DNA from: Flavobacterium hercynium | GTDB taxonomy: Bacteria > Bacteroidota > Bacteroidia > Flavobacteriales > Flavobacteriaceae | Assembly (NCBI RefSeq): GCF_002217285.1 | Contig: NZ_MUGW01000026.1 | Location: 124,001-188,000 of the forward strand | DNA: 64,000 nt | Direction of reading: 5' to 3' | The notes under the pieces: model-generated | Databases searched by the model: none | The model's input: the letters and a program-made list of their open reading frames with translations, nothing else | What the model was told of the DNA's origin: nothing | In this document: piece after piece, positions 45,476-53,476 of the stretch | How the letters are laid out: each line of letters starts with the position of its first letter | How positions within the stretch are numbered: the stretch's first letter is position 1 | Made by a program: the position numbers and the translations under genes

Positions 45476-45787
45476 ATGATATTGAGTACTATAATTATGC
45501 AAGGAATTGACAATAGAGAACATCGTAATTTACTGGATGTATTTTTTAAATATGAGCAAATGTCCATCATTGCCAAAAGCAACGTCATGTCTGATGAAGA
45601 TTTCAAGATTCAAAAAGAGATGGAAGATCTTTCCGTATTGTACATGAAATTTAAGTCATTACTTGCAGAACTAGAAACCTGCGGCAGAAATTATGAACTC
45701 AAAAAAAGAGCGACACGAAGTTTAATTCATAAAAGAATTAGAATCTTAGTTAAGAAGGTACAAGAAGAAAATGCTTCATTACATTAG
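45476..45787 (+). CDS. Small helical protein of unknown function (103 aa)
   Basis: Not recognised. The frame can start at TTG 45473 or ATG 45476 (used here), with a further ATG at 45497. After a short hydrophobic start, nearly all of it is charged and helix-forming (EDFKIQKEMEDLSVLYMKFK, KRATRSLIHKRIRILVKKVQ), consistent with a coiled coil. It begins 20 bp after the protease stop and is the last gene before two terminators, so it may be the tail of the same operon. Confidence 0.5.
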   Translation: MILSTIIMQGIDNREHRNLLDVFFKYEQMSIIAKSNVMSDEDFKIQKEMEDLSVLYMKFKSLLAELETCGRNYELKKRATRSLIHKRIRILVKKVQEENASLH

Positions 45788-45890
45788 AATATTGTTTTTT
45801 TGTTTTGTGCGTAGTTGTGAGTAGCTATGCACAGAAATCTATAGTTTAGATTGTATATTTTTTTGCTTCTTAATTTGTTTTAATTCTATT

Positions 45891-45938
45891 GGCCTGTAAA
45901 TATTTACAATTTGTAAATTTTTATGGGCTTTTTTTTAA
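45891..45938 (+). terminator. Terminator of the FecI-FecR-transducer locus
   Basis: GCCTGTAAA pairs with TTTATGGGC, using two G-T wobbles, and runs into a T tract. It lies 104 bp beyond the 103-residue gene. Confidence 0.55.
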
Positions 45939-45954
45939 TTTGATTTTAAAGAAT

Positions 45955-45995
45955 GAAAAAAGCGTAGAAGCCTTTGGAAGAAGTCATCTACGCTT
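45955..45995 (-). terminator. Terminator after the NAD(P)H oxidoreductase gene
   Basis: AAGCGTAGA (45960-45968) pairs with TCTACGCTT (45987-45995). On the minus strand it is followed by a T run, so it ends the gene stopping at 46017. Confidence 0.75.
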
Positions 45996-46016
45996 AATAC
46001 AATAATTTGCTGCAAA

Positions 46017-46556
46017 CTAAAAAGTCGAAAGATAGTCGAGATATTGCTGAGCACTGTTTTCAATTCGTTCTTCAGTAGCATGAAATTCCAATCCGTAAAG
46101 AATAAAAGCAGGTCGATAGTCAGCTTTGATATAATCAAAAGTCAGTTCAAAAGGAGCAAGAAGGTGTTCCATTGTATATTTGTATTTACCAGACGGATGA
46201 TAATCGTCTTTGTCAATAGCTGCACTAATCGCCAATGCAATTTTTTTACTGCCCAATTTGTAACCACTATTAGAACCAAAAGCCCATCCGTAAAGTAATA
46301 CTTCATCAAGCCATTGCTTAAATAAAGGCGGACAATTGAACCAGAAAAACGGAAATTGGAAAATTATTTTATCAAAACCTTCTACAAGTTCTTGTTCTTT
46401 TTTCACATCGATCTGACCGTTAGGATACACGTTGTACAAATTATGAACCACATATTTTTCAGGATATTTTTTGAGTTCGTTGATCCAGCGCTTGTTTACA
46501 ACAGAGTTTTCAAGATCAGGATGAATTACGATAATCAATATTTTTGATGAAACCAT
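46017..46556 (-). CDS. NAD(P)H-dependent flavin oxidoreductase, quinone-reductase-like
   Basis: The 179-residue protein has a flavodoxin-like fold. It begins SSKILIIVIHPDLENSVVNK, and it has the FQFPFFWFNCPPLFKQWLDE segment (about 70-90), which in the YwrO/MdaB/KefF family lines the FMN or FAD site, then YGWAFGSNSGYKLGSKKIAL (about 90-109). Such enzymes reduce quinones or electrophiles with NAD(P)H and are often induced by electrophile stress. It is transcribed divergently from a TetR regulator, with two palindromes between them. Confidence 0.85.
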   Translation of the reverse strand: MVSSKILIIVIHPDLENSVVNKRWINELKKYPEKYVVHNLYNVYPNGQIDVKKEQELVEGFDKIIFQFPFFWFNCPPLFKQWLDEVLLYGWAFGSNSGYKLGSKKIALAISAAIDKDDYHPSGKYKYTMEHLLAPFELTFDYIKADYRPAFILYGLEFHATEERIENSAQQYLDYLSTF

Positions 46557-46591
46557 ATCTATTTAAATTTTAAAAGTGAAAATTTTAAAAA

Positions 46592-46635
46592 TAGGTCGAC
46601 TGACCTAATAATGCAAAGATAGGTCAATTGACCTA
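46592..46635. promoter_or_regulatory. Twin TetR-type palindromes flanking a -7 box
   Basis: TAGGTCGACTGACCTA (46592-46607, imperfect centre) and TAGGTCAATTGACCTA (46620-46635, perfect) lie 28 bp apart centre to centre in the divergent promoter. The minus-strand box TATCTTTG (46614-46621), fitting TAnnTTTG, sits between them. This is a strong candidate operator of the TetR gene at 46688 controlling both itself and the oxidoreductase. Confidence 0.75.
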
Positions 46636-46687
46636 AAAAATAGCGCTAAAAATATTTTTTTTACTTTTACTTGAAAAATATAGTGAA

Positions 46688-47248
46688 ATGGATAAGAAAG
46701 AGGAGCGACTGAATCAAATTTTGCAGGCAACGATAACGATACTGAGTAGCGAAGGTGCCGAAAAGCTTTCTATGCGAAAAGTAGCAAAGTCTGCAGCTCT
46801 TTCTTTGAGCAATCTTCAATATTACTATAAAGATAAAGATACGTTGTTGTTCGCTACTGTAAAACATTATTTTGAAAGCTGTAAAGAAGAATTAACAGCC
46901 GAATTAAATCAATTGCAAATAGAAAGTGAACCTTCAATTAAAACCTTCTTAGAAAAACTATTAGATTTATTGCTTCTAAATGGCAAATCTAATGCGCATC
47001 TGATGATGTTTCAGGAAATCTGGGCACTTTCATCAAGAAATAAAGAACTGGAGATCGCCGTAGAAACGTATTATAAGAATTACTGCAACTGGATGGTGAG
47101 TCTTATTGCTACATTCTCTGAAAAACCGGAAGTTGTTGTAAGTCTGCTTGTTCCTTACGCAGAAGGATACTCAATAGTGAGTAATGTCCTTCCGCTCAAT
47201 AAGGAAAATGTAATTCAAATGTTAGTAAAAATTATTCTGGATTTATAG
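46688..47248 (+). CDS. TetR/AcrR-family repressor
   Basis: This 186-residue regulator has the N-terminal TetR helix-turn-helix (residues 5-50: RLNQILQATITILSSEGAEK, then KLSMRKVAKSAALSLSNLQY and YYKDKDTLLFATV). The alpha-helical ligand domain follows. Family knowledge says it would release DNA when a small hydrophobic ligand binds. The divergent oxidoreductase gene and the twin palindromes suggest the inducer is a quinone or other reactive compound. The 3' end abuts the convergent hydrolase gene, with 15 bp between stops. Confidence 0.9.
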   Translation: MDKKEERLNQILQATITILSSEGAEKLSMRKVAKSAALSLSNLQYYYKDKDTLLFATVKHYFESCKEELTAELNQLQIESEPSIKTFLEKLLDLLLLNGKSNAHLMMFQEIWALSSRNKELEIAVETYYKNYCNWMVSLIATFSEKPEVVVSLLVPYAEGYSIVSNVLPLNKENVIQMLVKIILDL

Positions 47249-47263
47249 CTCTCCTAAAAATAA

Positions 47264-48211
47264 CTATTTAGTATTTCCAATACTGCTAAAGTTAACAGGA
47301 AGCCAATCATAACTATTGTCTCCTTTTTTTAATCTGCCTAATCCCGGAAACGGAATATGATCAGCAGCGATAAGATAATGTTCAGTAGAAGCTTCTTCAT
47401 AAATCTTTTTTCGTTGTTCAGCTGCTTTAACTTTATCAAAATCAAATCCGTTCGCCGCCAGAGGAACTCGAAACTGAACGGCACCAATATGAACCAGGTC
47501 ACCAATAAAAACAAGTTTTTCGTTATTACTTTCTATTATATATACACAGTGTCCATAAGTATGCCCGTAATACGGAACAGCACTAATACCCGGAAATAAA
47601 GAAGCAGCTCCTTCAAAAGTTTTAACGCTTCCTTTTTCGAGATAAGGTTTTAAAGCCAAATAAGCCGGACGGTTAGAAGTATAGCCCAAAGGTTCGTCTT
47701 TTATTGGTTTTTCATGTTGTGACCAAAAGTCAATTTCCTTTTTATCAAGGTGTACAACAGCGTTAGGAAACTGAATAATTCCGCCTTTTGTTAAACCTCC
47801 GGAATGATCGACATGAATATGAGTTAACAGTATATCTGTAATTTGTTCAGGTGTGTAACCTGCATTTTTGATACTTTCTGTTACATTACCTGAAGCAGGA
47901 TTTTTAAACAATTCTCCCGCGCCGGTATCAACCAATATAAGTTTATCATTTGCTTTGATTAAGTAAGCATTTATAGAGGTTTCAACAGGATTATGTATGT
48001 CTGATTCTTCCAAAAGCTGATCTACTTGTTTGCTATTGCCATAATCTAATAATTTATGAGCGTCTACAGGTACTGTTCCATCGAGTAATGCGGTAACAGT
48101 AAATTCTCCTGTTTTGATGGTATAATATCCCGCAGTATATTTTTTTTGCTGAGCAGAAACATTGTTAAAGCTTGCTAAGACTAAGAAGAGATACAAAAAA
48201 TTACGTTTCAT
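47264..48211 (-). CDS. Exported metallo-beta-lactamase-fold hydrolase, lactonase-like
   Basis: The 315-residue protein has a cleavable signal peptide (MKRNFLYLFLVLASFNNVSA). The MBL metal motif LTHIHVDHSGGL (around 131-142) supplies HxHxDH ligands, with a further His in YYGHTYGHCVY (around 215) and FIGDLVH (around 235) plus IAADHIPFPG near the end. The layout with these motifs recalls AHL lactonases and related quorum-quenching or plant-hormone hydrolases, but the substrate is not determinable. It is divergent from the HxlR gene at 48308. Confidence 0.85.
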   Translation of the reverse strand: MKRNFLYLFLVLASFNNVSAQQKKYTAGYYTIKTGEFTVTALLDGTVPVDAHKLLDYGNSKQVDQLLEESDIHNPVETSINAYLIKANDKLILVDTGAGELFKNPASGNVTESIKNAGYTPEQITDILLTHIHVDHSGGLTKGGIIQFPNAVVHLDKKEIDFWSQHEKPIKDEPLGYTSNRPAYLALKPYLEKGSVKTFEGAASLFPGISAVPYYGHTYGHCVYIIESNNEKLVFIGDLVHIGAVQFRVPLAANGFDFDKVKAAEQRKKIYEEASTEHYLIAADHIPFPGLGRLKKGDNSYDWLPVNFSSIGNTK

Positions 48212-48307
48212 TTTATTCTATTTTAAATTAGTACTGCAAAGAGACTAAAAATAGTTTATTTTTGTAACTAATGTAATCCGATACTGGTAACAATAAAGTA
48301 ACCACTA

Positions 48308-48634
48308 ATGAATAAAGATTTTTTTACCTGCAGTAATTGTCCTATGACAAGAACTATGGCAACTATAGGTTCTAAATGGAAACCTATTATTATTTATGCG
48401 TTAGGAGAACGCACGCTGCGTTTTGGTCAGATATTAGTGCGTATCGAGATAATATCAAAAAAAGTATTGACCGACCAGCTCAAAGAATTGGAAGAAGATG
48501 GCATCATTAACAGAATAGCGTACAAGGAAATTCCGCCAAGAGTAGAGTATCATTTGACAGAGAAAGGTTTAGAACTTCTTCCTATACTAAATCTTATGAC
48601 TTTGTGGAATGCAAAATACTCAGAACAGGAATAA
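48308..48634 (+). CDS. HxlR-family transcriptional regulator
   Basis: The 108-residue winged-helix protein starts FFTCSNCPMTRTMATIGSKW. The paired Cys near the N-terminus are typical of thiol-redox or electrophile-sensing HxlR proteins. The winged helix covers residues 20-95 (RFGQILVRIEIISKKVLTDQ and EYHLTEKGLELLPI). It is divergent from the exported hydrolase, which it likely controls. The 97-bp gap between them holds three GTAA repeats, such as GTAACTAATGTAATCC and GGTAACAATAAAGTAACC, which are candidate sites. Confidence 0.88.
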   Translation: MNKDFFTCSNCPMTRTMATIGSKWKPIIIYALGERTLRFGQILVRIEIISKKVLTDQLKELEEDGIINRIAYKEIPPRVEYHLTEKGLELLPILNLMTLWNAKYSEQE

Positions 48635-48677
48635 AAAAACCGCCTCAAATTTTATTTTAAGACGGTAGATTTGGGGT

Positions 48678-49688
48678 TTATTTCAGCGTCCACAAAGCGC
48701 CATTTTTAGTAGTAAGTTTTTCTAACTTTCCATTTGTGACTAATTCATTTAACGTTTTTTCGCTTTCAGCTCTGTTGTTGCCGGATAATTCAGCAAACTC
48801 TTTTGCCGAAAGGGAATTGTATTTGGAGAATAAAGCTTCCCAGTTTTTATTGTATTCCTGTTTAACAATTTTAGGGTTTATCGTCAATATAGCAGTTTCA
48901 TAAAAAGGATAAGGTTTAGAACCATAAACCGTTTCTTTTGCGCCATTATTGTCAACAAAAATCATGGTTGGAAATCCTCGCACACCAAATTCCTTGGCCA
49001 GTTTTAAATCGTTTTGAAATAAAGTTTTTGCCTGACCTTCATAATCCGTTTTTAGCTGGTTAACATCAAGTCCTGCTTTTTTTGCGGCGTCTGCAATGTT
49101 TTCCCATTTGGCAATGTTTTTTTTCTTTAGAAATACCAGTTCACGTAAGGCTCTTAAAAATAAAATGGCTTTGTCGTCACTTTGAATTTCAGCAGCTTTA
49201 AATGCTATTGAAGGCGGGTAAGAAGAGTCTAACGGATCTTCAAGCCATACATCACCATCAATTGGCATATCATAATATTGGCTTGCTTCATCCCAGTGAT
49301 GCGCAACATCCGAAGGTTTGCTAATACCACCGCTGTTGTAACTCCAATCCGGTAATAAACCTCCCATGCGATATTCAATTTCAATATTGTTTCCATATTC
49401 TAGTTTTAATTTTCTTAGCTGTGGTTCAATACCCCAGCAAGAAGAACAAATAGGATCCGTAAAGTAAATTACTTTAACTGTTTTTTCTGTATGCTGAACT
49501 TTTACATTTGATTGCGCTGAATTATCCGGAATTCCACAAATACCTTCAGCAGGATCACATAATAACGGATTAGTGTTGGTTGCTTCTTTTGTCATTTTAG
49601 TATCTCTTTTAGTGTTTTTTGCTTGTCCGTTACAGCTGTAAAACCAACTAACAAAGAACAATAGTAATAATGTTTTAGTCGAATTCAT
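48678..49688 (-). CDS. DsbA-like thioredoxin-fold lipoprotein with C-terminal extension
   Basis: The 336-residue lipoprotein has its lipobox near VSWFYSCNG (Cys19). A linker leads to a DsbA/FrnE-type domain (about 70-270): VIYFTDPICSSCWGIEPQLR has the CSSC active site, and FLRALRELVFLKKKNIAKWE and FGVRGFPTMIFVDNNGAKET (cis-Pro) complete it. The tail (about 285-336, LSAKEFAELSGNNRAESEKT then LVTNGKLEKLTTKNGALWTL) looks like a small winged-helix or docking domain, odd for a secreted protein. It is divergent from the second HxlR gene, suggesting a redox or electrophile response. Confidence 0.82.
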   Translation of the reverse strand: MNSTKTLLLLFFVSWFYSCNGQAKNTKRDTKMTKEATNTNPLLCDPAEGICGIPDNSAQSNVKVQHTEKTVKVIYFTDPICSSCWGIEPQLRKLKLEYGNNIEIEYRMGGLLPDWSYNSGGISKPSDVAHHWDEASQYYDMPIDGDVWLEDPLDSSYPPSIAFKAAEIQSDDKAILFLRALRELVFLKKKNIAKWENIADAAKKAGLDVNQLKTDYEGQAKTLFQNDLKLAKEFGVRGFPTMIFVDNNGAKETVYGSKPYPFYETAILTINPKIVKQEYNKNWEALFSKYNSLSAKEFAELSGNNRAESEKTLNELVTNGKLEKLTTKNGALWTLK

Positions 49689-49797
49689 TTAATTTTTTTT
49701 AAGCCAAAATCTAAATTCATACTTTTTTTCTTTTTAATTTTTTCTTTTAATAGAATAATGCAAATCTAAAGTGAATTGAATTTATATATGCTATTAG

Positions 49798-49829
49798 TTT
49801 CCTTTTGGGAAGTGCTTTCCTTTAGGAAA
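49798..49829. promoter_or_regulatory. Paired dyads between the DsbA-like and HxlR genes
   Basis: TTTCC-tttt-GGGAA (49798-49811) and TTTCC-ttta-GGAAA (49816-49829) are two similar dyads centred 18 bp apart, 56 bp upstream of the HxlR ATG. They are candidate operators of that regulator. Confidence 0.55.
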
Positions 49830-49884
49830 CTATAACAGTATTTTTTATCTTCGTAAAATAACAGTTCCAATTAAATTTATAAAA

Positions 49885-50250
49885 ATGAAAAAAGAACCTA
49901 TTATCAATAATACACTAATTTGCAAAGGCAGAATATTAGCCATTAAAGACACGATGGAAATCCTTTCAGGAAAATGGAAATTCCATATTTTGGGTACTAT
50001 TATGCAAGGTGGTAAACTTCGCTTTATGGATTTGTTAAGGGAAGTTGACGGTATAGGATCGAAAATGCTTTCAAAAGAATTACAGGATATGGAAATGAAT
50101 CATTTAATAAGCCGTACCGTACTTAATACAAAACCCGTAACAGTAGAATATGAAATTACAGATTACGGCAGAACTCTAGAACCTATTATTGACGAAATTG
50201 CAAAATGGGGAGCAGGATATAGAAACGCTCTTCATAATAAGACCGATTAA
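49885..50250 (+). CDS. HxlR-family transcriptional regulator (second copy)
   Basis: The 121-residue protein has the HxlR winged helix (about 22-105): DTMEILSGKWKFHILGTIMQ, RFMDLLREVDGIGSKMLSKE, and VEYEITDYGRTLEPIIDEI. A single Cys (ICKGRILAI) lies near the N-terminus. It is divergent from the DsbA-like lipoprotein, and the twin dyads at 49798 fit as its binding sites. It is about as far from the other HxlR gene as unrelated paralogues would be. Confidence 0.88.
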   Translation: MKKEPIINNTLICKGRILAIKDTMEILSGKWKFHILGTIMQGGKLRFMDLLREVDGIGSKMLSKELQDMEMNHLISRTVLNTKPVTVEYEITDYGRTLEPIIDEIAKWGAGYRNALHNKTD

Positions 50251-50415
50251 TTGTCTGATTCGTATTATTTTAAGACATTTTTTCGCCATCTGTCTTCCAT
50301 TTTTCGATGTTGATTTTGGTTTAATTGTTTGATTTTTAGTTATTTATGTTGATTTTGGAATTTTGCTTTATGTAGAGCAACAATCTATCTCCTAAATCGA
50401 ATAAAAAATACTTCG

Positions 50416-50423
50416 TATATTTG
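50416..50423 (+). promoter_or_regulatory. -7 box in the BCCT gene promoter
   Basis: TATATTTG fits TAnnTTTG, 120 bp before the BCCT start. The gene-free stretch 50251-50543 shows no other element I can support; a clear -33 TTG at the usual distance is missing. Confidence 0.45.
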
Positions 50424-50543
50424 TAAAAACGCCGCCTGCTGCTGCTAAGCAATTCTATTTTTAAAGCTTCTGGCTTTCCTCTCCAAAAACAATAGTTTTT
50501 TTATACCGTAAAATCTATTTTAAGGCCGTTTAAACAACTCTGT

Positions 50544-52556
50544 ATGATTAAAAAATATATAAAACACACATTTAGCGCAGGAGTTACAGTACCTAGTTTA
50601 ATTTTTATAATTGGAGTCTGTGTACTTTCTGCTGTATTTCCTCAATTGACTGAAAACCTGTTAGATTCTATAAAAGGTTACATCTTCATTAATCTAAACT
50701 GGATTTATGTCTGGTCCGTTACGATCTTCGTTATTTTCTTGGTTTATCTTATGTTTAGCAGGTACGGAAACATCAGGTTGGGAAGAAATGACAGCAGACC
50801 GGAATATTCTTTTTTCTCCTGGATTTCGATGCTTTTTGCTGCAGGAATGGGGATTGGGCTGATGTATTTTAGCGTGGCCGAACCGATACAACATTATTCT
50901 AATGAAATATTTGAGGGCGGACATCATATTAACAGGGCAAAAAATGCACAGCTCTATACTTTTTTCCATTGGGGCATACATGCGTGGGCCATTTATGGAA
51001 TTGTGGGGTTATCTCTGGCTTATTTTTCGTATCGTTACAGATTGCCTTTGTCCCTTAGAAGCTGTTTGTATCCCATACTTAAAGATAAGATTAATGGCAG
51101 GTGGGGAAACGCCATAGATGTTTTTGCACTCTGCAGTACTTTTTTCGGAATTACAACAACATTGGGTTTTGGTGTGGTGCAGATTAATTCGGGATTAAAA
51201 ATTCTGAATATAGTTCCCGAAACCAGTTTTGGTTACCAGGTTATAATTGTTTGTGTTTTAGTCTCTATTTCTATTTTTTCAGCCGTGAGCGGAGTAGACA
51301 AAGGAGTTCGTATTTTAAGTAATGTTAATATTCTTGCAGCCATTACATTAATGCTTTTTGTTCTCTTTATTGGACCAACTGTTTACATTATAGGAAGTTT
51401 TACAGAAGGATTGGGAAACTATTTTAATAACTTCTTTAACCTGACATTCGGTACTCACGTTTATGAAGAAGAAACCTTGCCGTGGTTCTATAAATGGACA
51501 ATCTTGTATTGGGCATGGTGGATTTCATGGTCACCTTATGTTGGTCTTTTTATTGCTAAAATTTCAAAAGGGCGTACAATACGTGAATTTATTGCAGCTG
51601 TATTGATATTGCCTACCATTTTTAATTTTATTTGGATGTCCGTATTTGGCAGCAGTGCGATATGGTTTGATAAAAATACCGCAGGAGGAGCTTTAAGCGC
51701 ACTTGCAGGAAATCCGGATGTATTGATGTTTCGATTTTTAGATTATCTCCCGTTATCAAGTTTGGTGAGTATTATGGTGATTCTAATTATTATCATTTTC
51801 TTTGTTACTTCTGCAGATTCCGGGATTTTTGTAATGAATGGTATTGCAACAAGAAACGCAAAAGTTTCACCAAAATGGCAAACAGTAGGATGGGGAATAC
51901 TTTTAGCAGCCTTGGCATTGATGGTTTTAAATGCCGGAGGACTAAATGCACTGCAAAGCATGACATTGATTACAGCGCTCCCTTTTTCGCTCATTATAAT
52001 TTTATTTATTGTGAGTCTGGCTAAAGCATTAATTATCGATAAGGACTATTATGATCGTGAATTTTCGGCTACGACCGTTCCTTGGTCAGGGGAGTTTTGG
52101 AAAGAACGATTACGCCGAATAGTTTCTTTTAATGATCGAACCTCAATTGACAATTTTATAGATGATACCGTAAAAGCCGCTTTGGAAGAATTAGAAAAAG
52201 AGTTTGCAGATCATGGCATTGAAGCAAAAGTAAATTATTTTACCGATCCCAAGAAAATTGAAATTGAAATCCAGTACGATGTCGTGAATAATTTTGTGTA
52301 TGGCGTAAAAACACAGTCAAGATCAGTTTCTGAATATTTAGTAAAAGAAGGAAACTTACCGGATTATGAGCATAATAATACCTTTTATCCGGAATCTTAT
52401 TTTGGAGATGCACGTGAAGGATATGATGTGCGTTTATTCACAAAAAACGAGCTTATAAGCGATGTGTTAAAACATTACGAAAGGTTCATTGAAATAATCT
52501 CTGAGCATAAAAATGCCATCTTTATCAGTAGTGATGCCAATCAAAAACTAAAATAA
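50544..52556 (+). CDS. BCCT-family transporter (betaine/choline/carnitine)
   Basis: This 670-residue inner-membrane symporter carries trimethylammonium compounds such as choline or glycine betaine. Twelve hydrophobic helices fill residues 10-510, with the family's substrate-site region FFSWISMLFAAGMGIGLMYF (about 90-109) and the signature WAWWISWSPYVGLFIAKISK (about 325-344), a Trp-rich aromatic box. The cytoplasmic C-terminal tail (about 510-670) is long and resembles that of E. coli BetT-type transporters, which respond to osmotic strength. Osmoprotection is the likely role. Confidence 0.9.
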   Translation: MIKKYIKHTFSAGVTVPSLIFIIGVCVLSAVFPQLTENLLDSIKGYIFINLNWIYVWSVTIFVIFLVYLMFSRYGNIRLGRNDSRPEYSFFSWISMLFAAGMGIGLMYFSVAEPIQHYSNEIFEGGHHINRAKNAQLYTFFHWGIHAWAIYGIVGLSLAYFSYRYRLPLSLRSCLYPILKDKINGRWGNAIDVFALCSTFFGITTTLGFGVVQINSGLKILNIVPETSFGYQVIIVCVLVSISIFSAVSGVDKGVRILSNVNILAAITLMLFVLFIGPTVYIIGSFTEGLGNYFNNFFNLTFGTHVYEEETLPWFYKWTILYWAWWISWSPYVGLFIAKISKGRTIREFIAAVLILPTIFNFIWMSVFGSSAIWFDKNTAGGALSALAGNPDVLMFRFLDYLPLSSLVSIMVILIIIIFFVTSADSGIFVMNGIATRNAKVSPKWQTVGWGILLAALALMVLNAGGLNALQSMTLITALPFSLIIILFIVSLAKALIIDKDYYDREFSATTVPWSGEFWKERLRRIVSFNDRTSIDNFIDDTVKAALEELEKEFADHGIEAKVNYFTDPKKIEIEIQYDVVNNFVYGVKTQSRSVSEYLVKEGNLPDYEHNNTFYPESYFGDAREGYDVRLFTKNELISDVLKHYERFIEIISEHKNAIFISSDANQKLK

Positions 52557-52595
52557 AGTATAAAGCAGGTTTACTGAAAAACGATATAAACTGAA

Positions 52596-52617
52596 AAAGC
52601 CCCTGAAAAGGGGCTTT
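52596..52617. terminator. Bidirectional terminator between BCCT and YceI genes
   Basis: AAAGCCCC pairs with GGGGCTTT around a 6-nt loop, with T-rich flank. It serves both convergent genes. Confidence 0.85.
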
Positions 52618-52642
52618 CTTATGTGTAATGAAAAGTATGCTA

Positions 52643-53317
52643 TTATTTAGCAGCGTTTACATTGATACCAATTTCAATATCTTTACTAATCATCCATTCT
52701 GCAGGATCAGCCTCAGAAGTACCAAATTTGATATCCCAGTCAGTACGGTTAACAGTAAATTTAGCTTGAATAGAAGCAGTTCCGTTTGCAACAATAACTT
52801 TTGCAGGGAAAGTAACATTTAATGATTTTCCTTTTAAAGTTAGATTACCGCTTACAGTTTTATTAGCACCTTCAATAGCTCCGGTTGCAGTAGCATCTAA
52901 AGCAGCAACTTTAGTAATTTTGAAAGCAGCAGTTGGGTTTTTCTCTACATCAAAAAAGTCAGCATTTTTTAAGTGTGCTTCTAAATCAGCAGGTTTTTTA
53001 TCTTTTTCTGTAACAGAAGCAGGATCTACTTTAATAGATTTCATATCGATTACAAAATCACCGGCAGTAAGTTCTTCACCTTCTACAGATACTTCACCTG
53101 ATGTAAGAGAAAGAGTTCCCCAACGTGGAGCAAAACCACCTTTGTGAAATGCTTTCCAGTCTACTTTAGAAGTTTCTAAATTAACAGCTAATACTTCACC
53201 TGTTTTTTCAGCAACCTGTTGCTCTTCAGCAGTTGTTGTTTCTTCAGAAGTTTTTTTTCCGCAAGACGTTAAAAATAAAGTAACTACAGCTAATGATAAT
53301 ACGCTTAATTTTTTCAT
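52643..53317 (-). CDS. YceI-family periplasmic lipoprotein
   Basis: The 224-residue lipoprotein (lipobox LFLTSCGKK, Cys19) has the YceI lipocalin-like barrel at about 45-220 (KVDWKAFHKGGFAPRWGTLS, PTAAFKITKVAALDATATGA, KSLNVTFPAKVIVANGTASI, RTDWDIKFGTSE). YceI proteins bind isoprenoid or fatty-acid-like molecules in the periplasm, often under stress. It stands alone, with its own upstream gap of 159 bp toward the serine hydrolase gene. Confidence 0.88.
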   Translation of the reverse strand: MKKLSVLSLAVVTLFLTSCGKKTSEETTTAEEQQVAEKTGEVLAVNLETSKVDWKAFHKGGFAPRWGTLSLTSGEVSVEGEELTAGDFVIDMKSIKVDPASVTEKDKKPADLEAHLKNADFFDVEKNPTAAFKITKVAALDATATGAIEGANKTVSGNLTLKGKSLNVTFPAKVIVANGTASIQAKFTVNRTDWDIKFGTSEADPAEWMISKDIEIGINVNAAK

Positions 53318-53476
53318 TTGTATTGTTTTTGATTAATAATTAGTTCTAAATGAATTTTAAAAGTTGAAATTATGAAAAAGTTCTCACTATTTAGCCTTCC
53401 TGGTACTAATTTTTTTTAAAGAAATTGTTATTCCTTCTTTGTCAATGCCCTTAAACAAACATTAATTTGCTGAATT

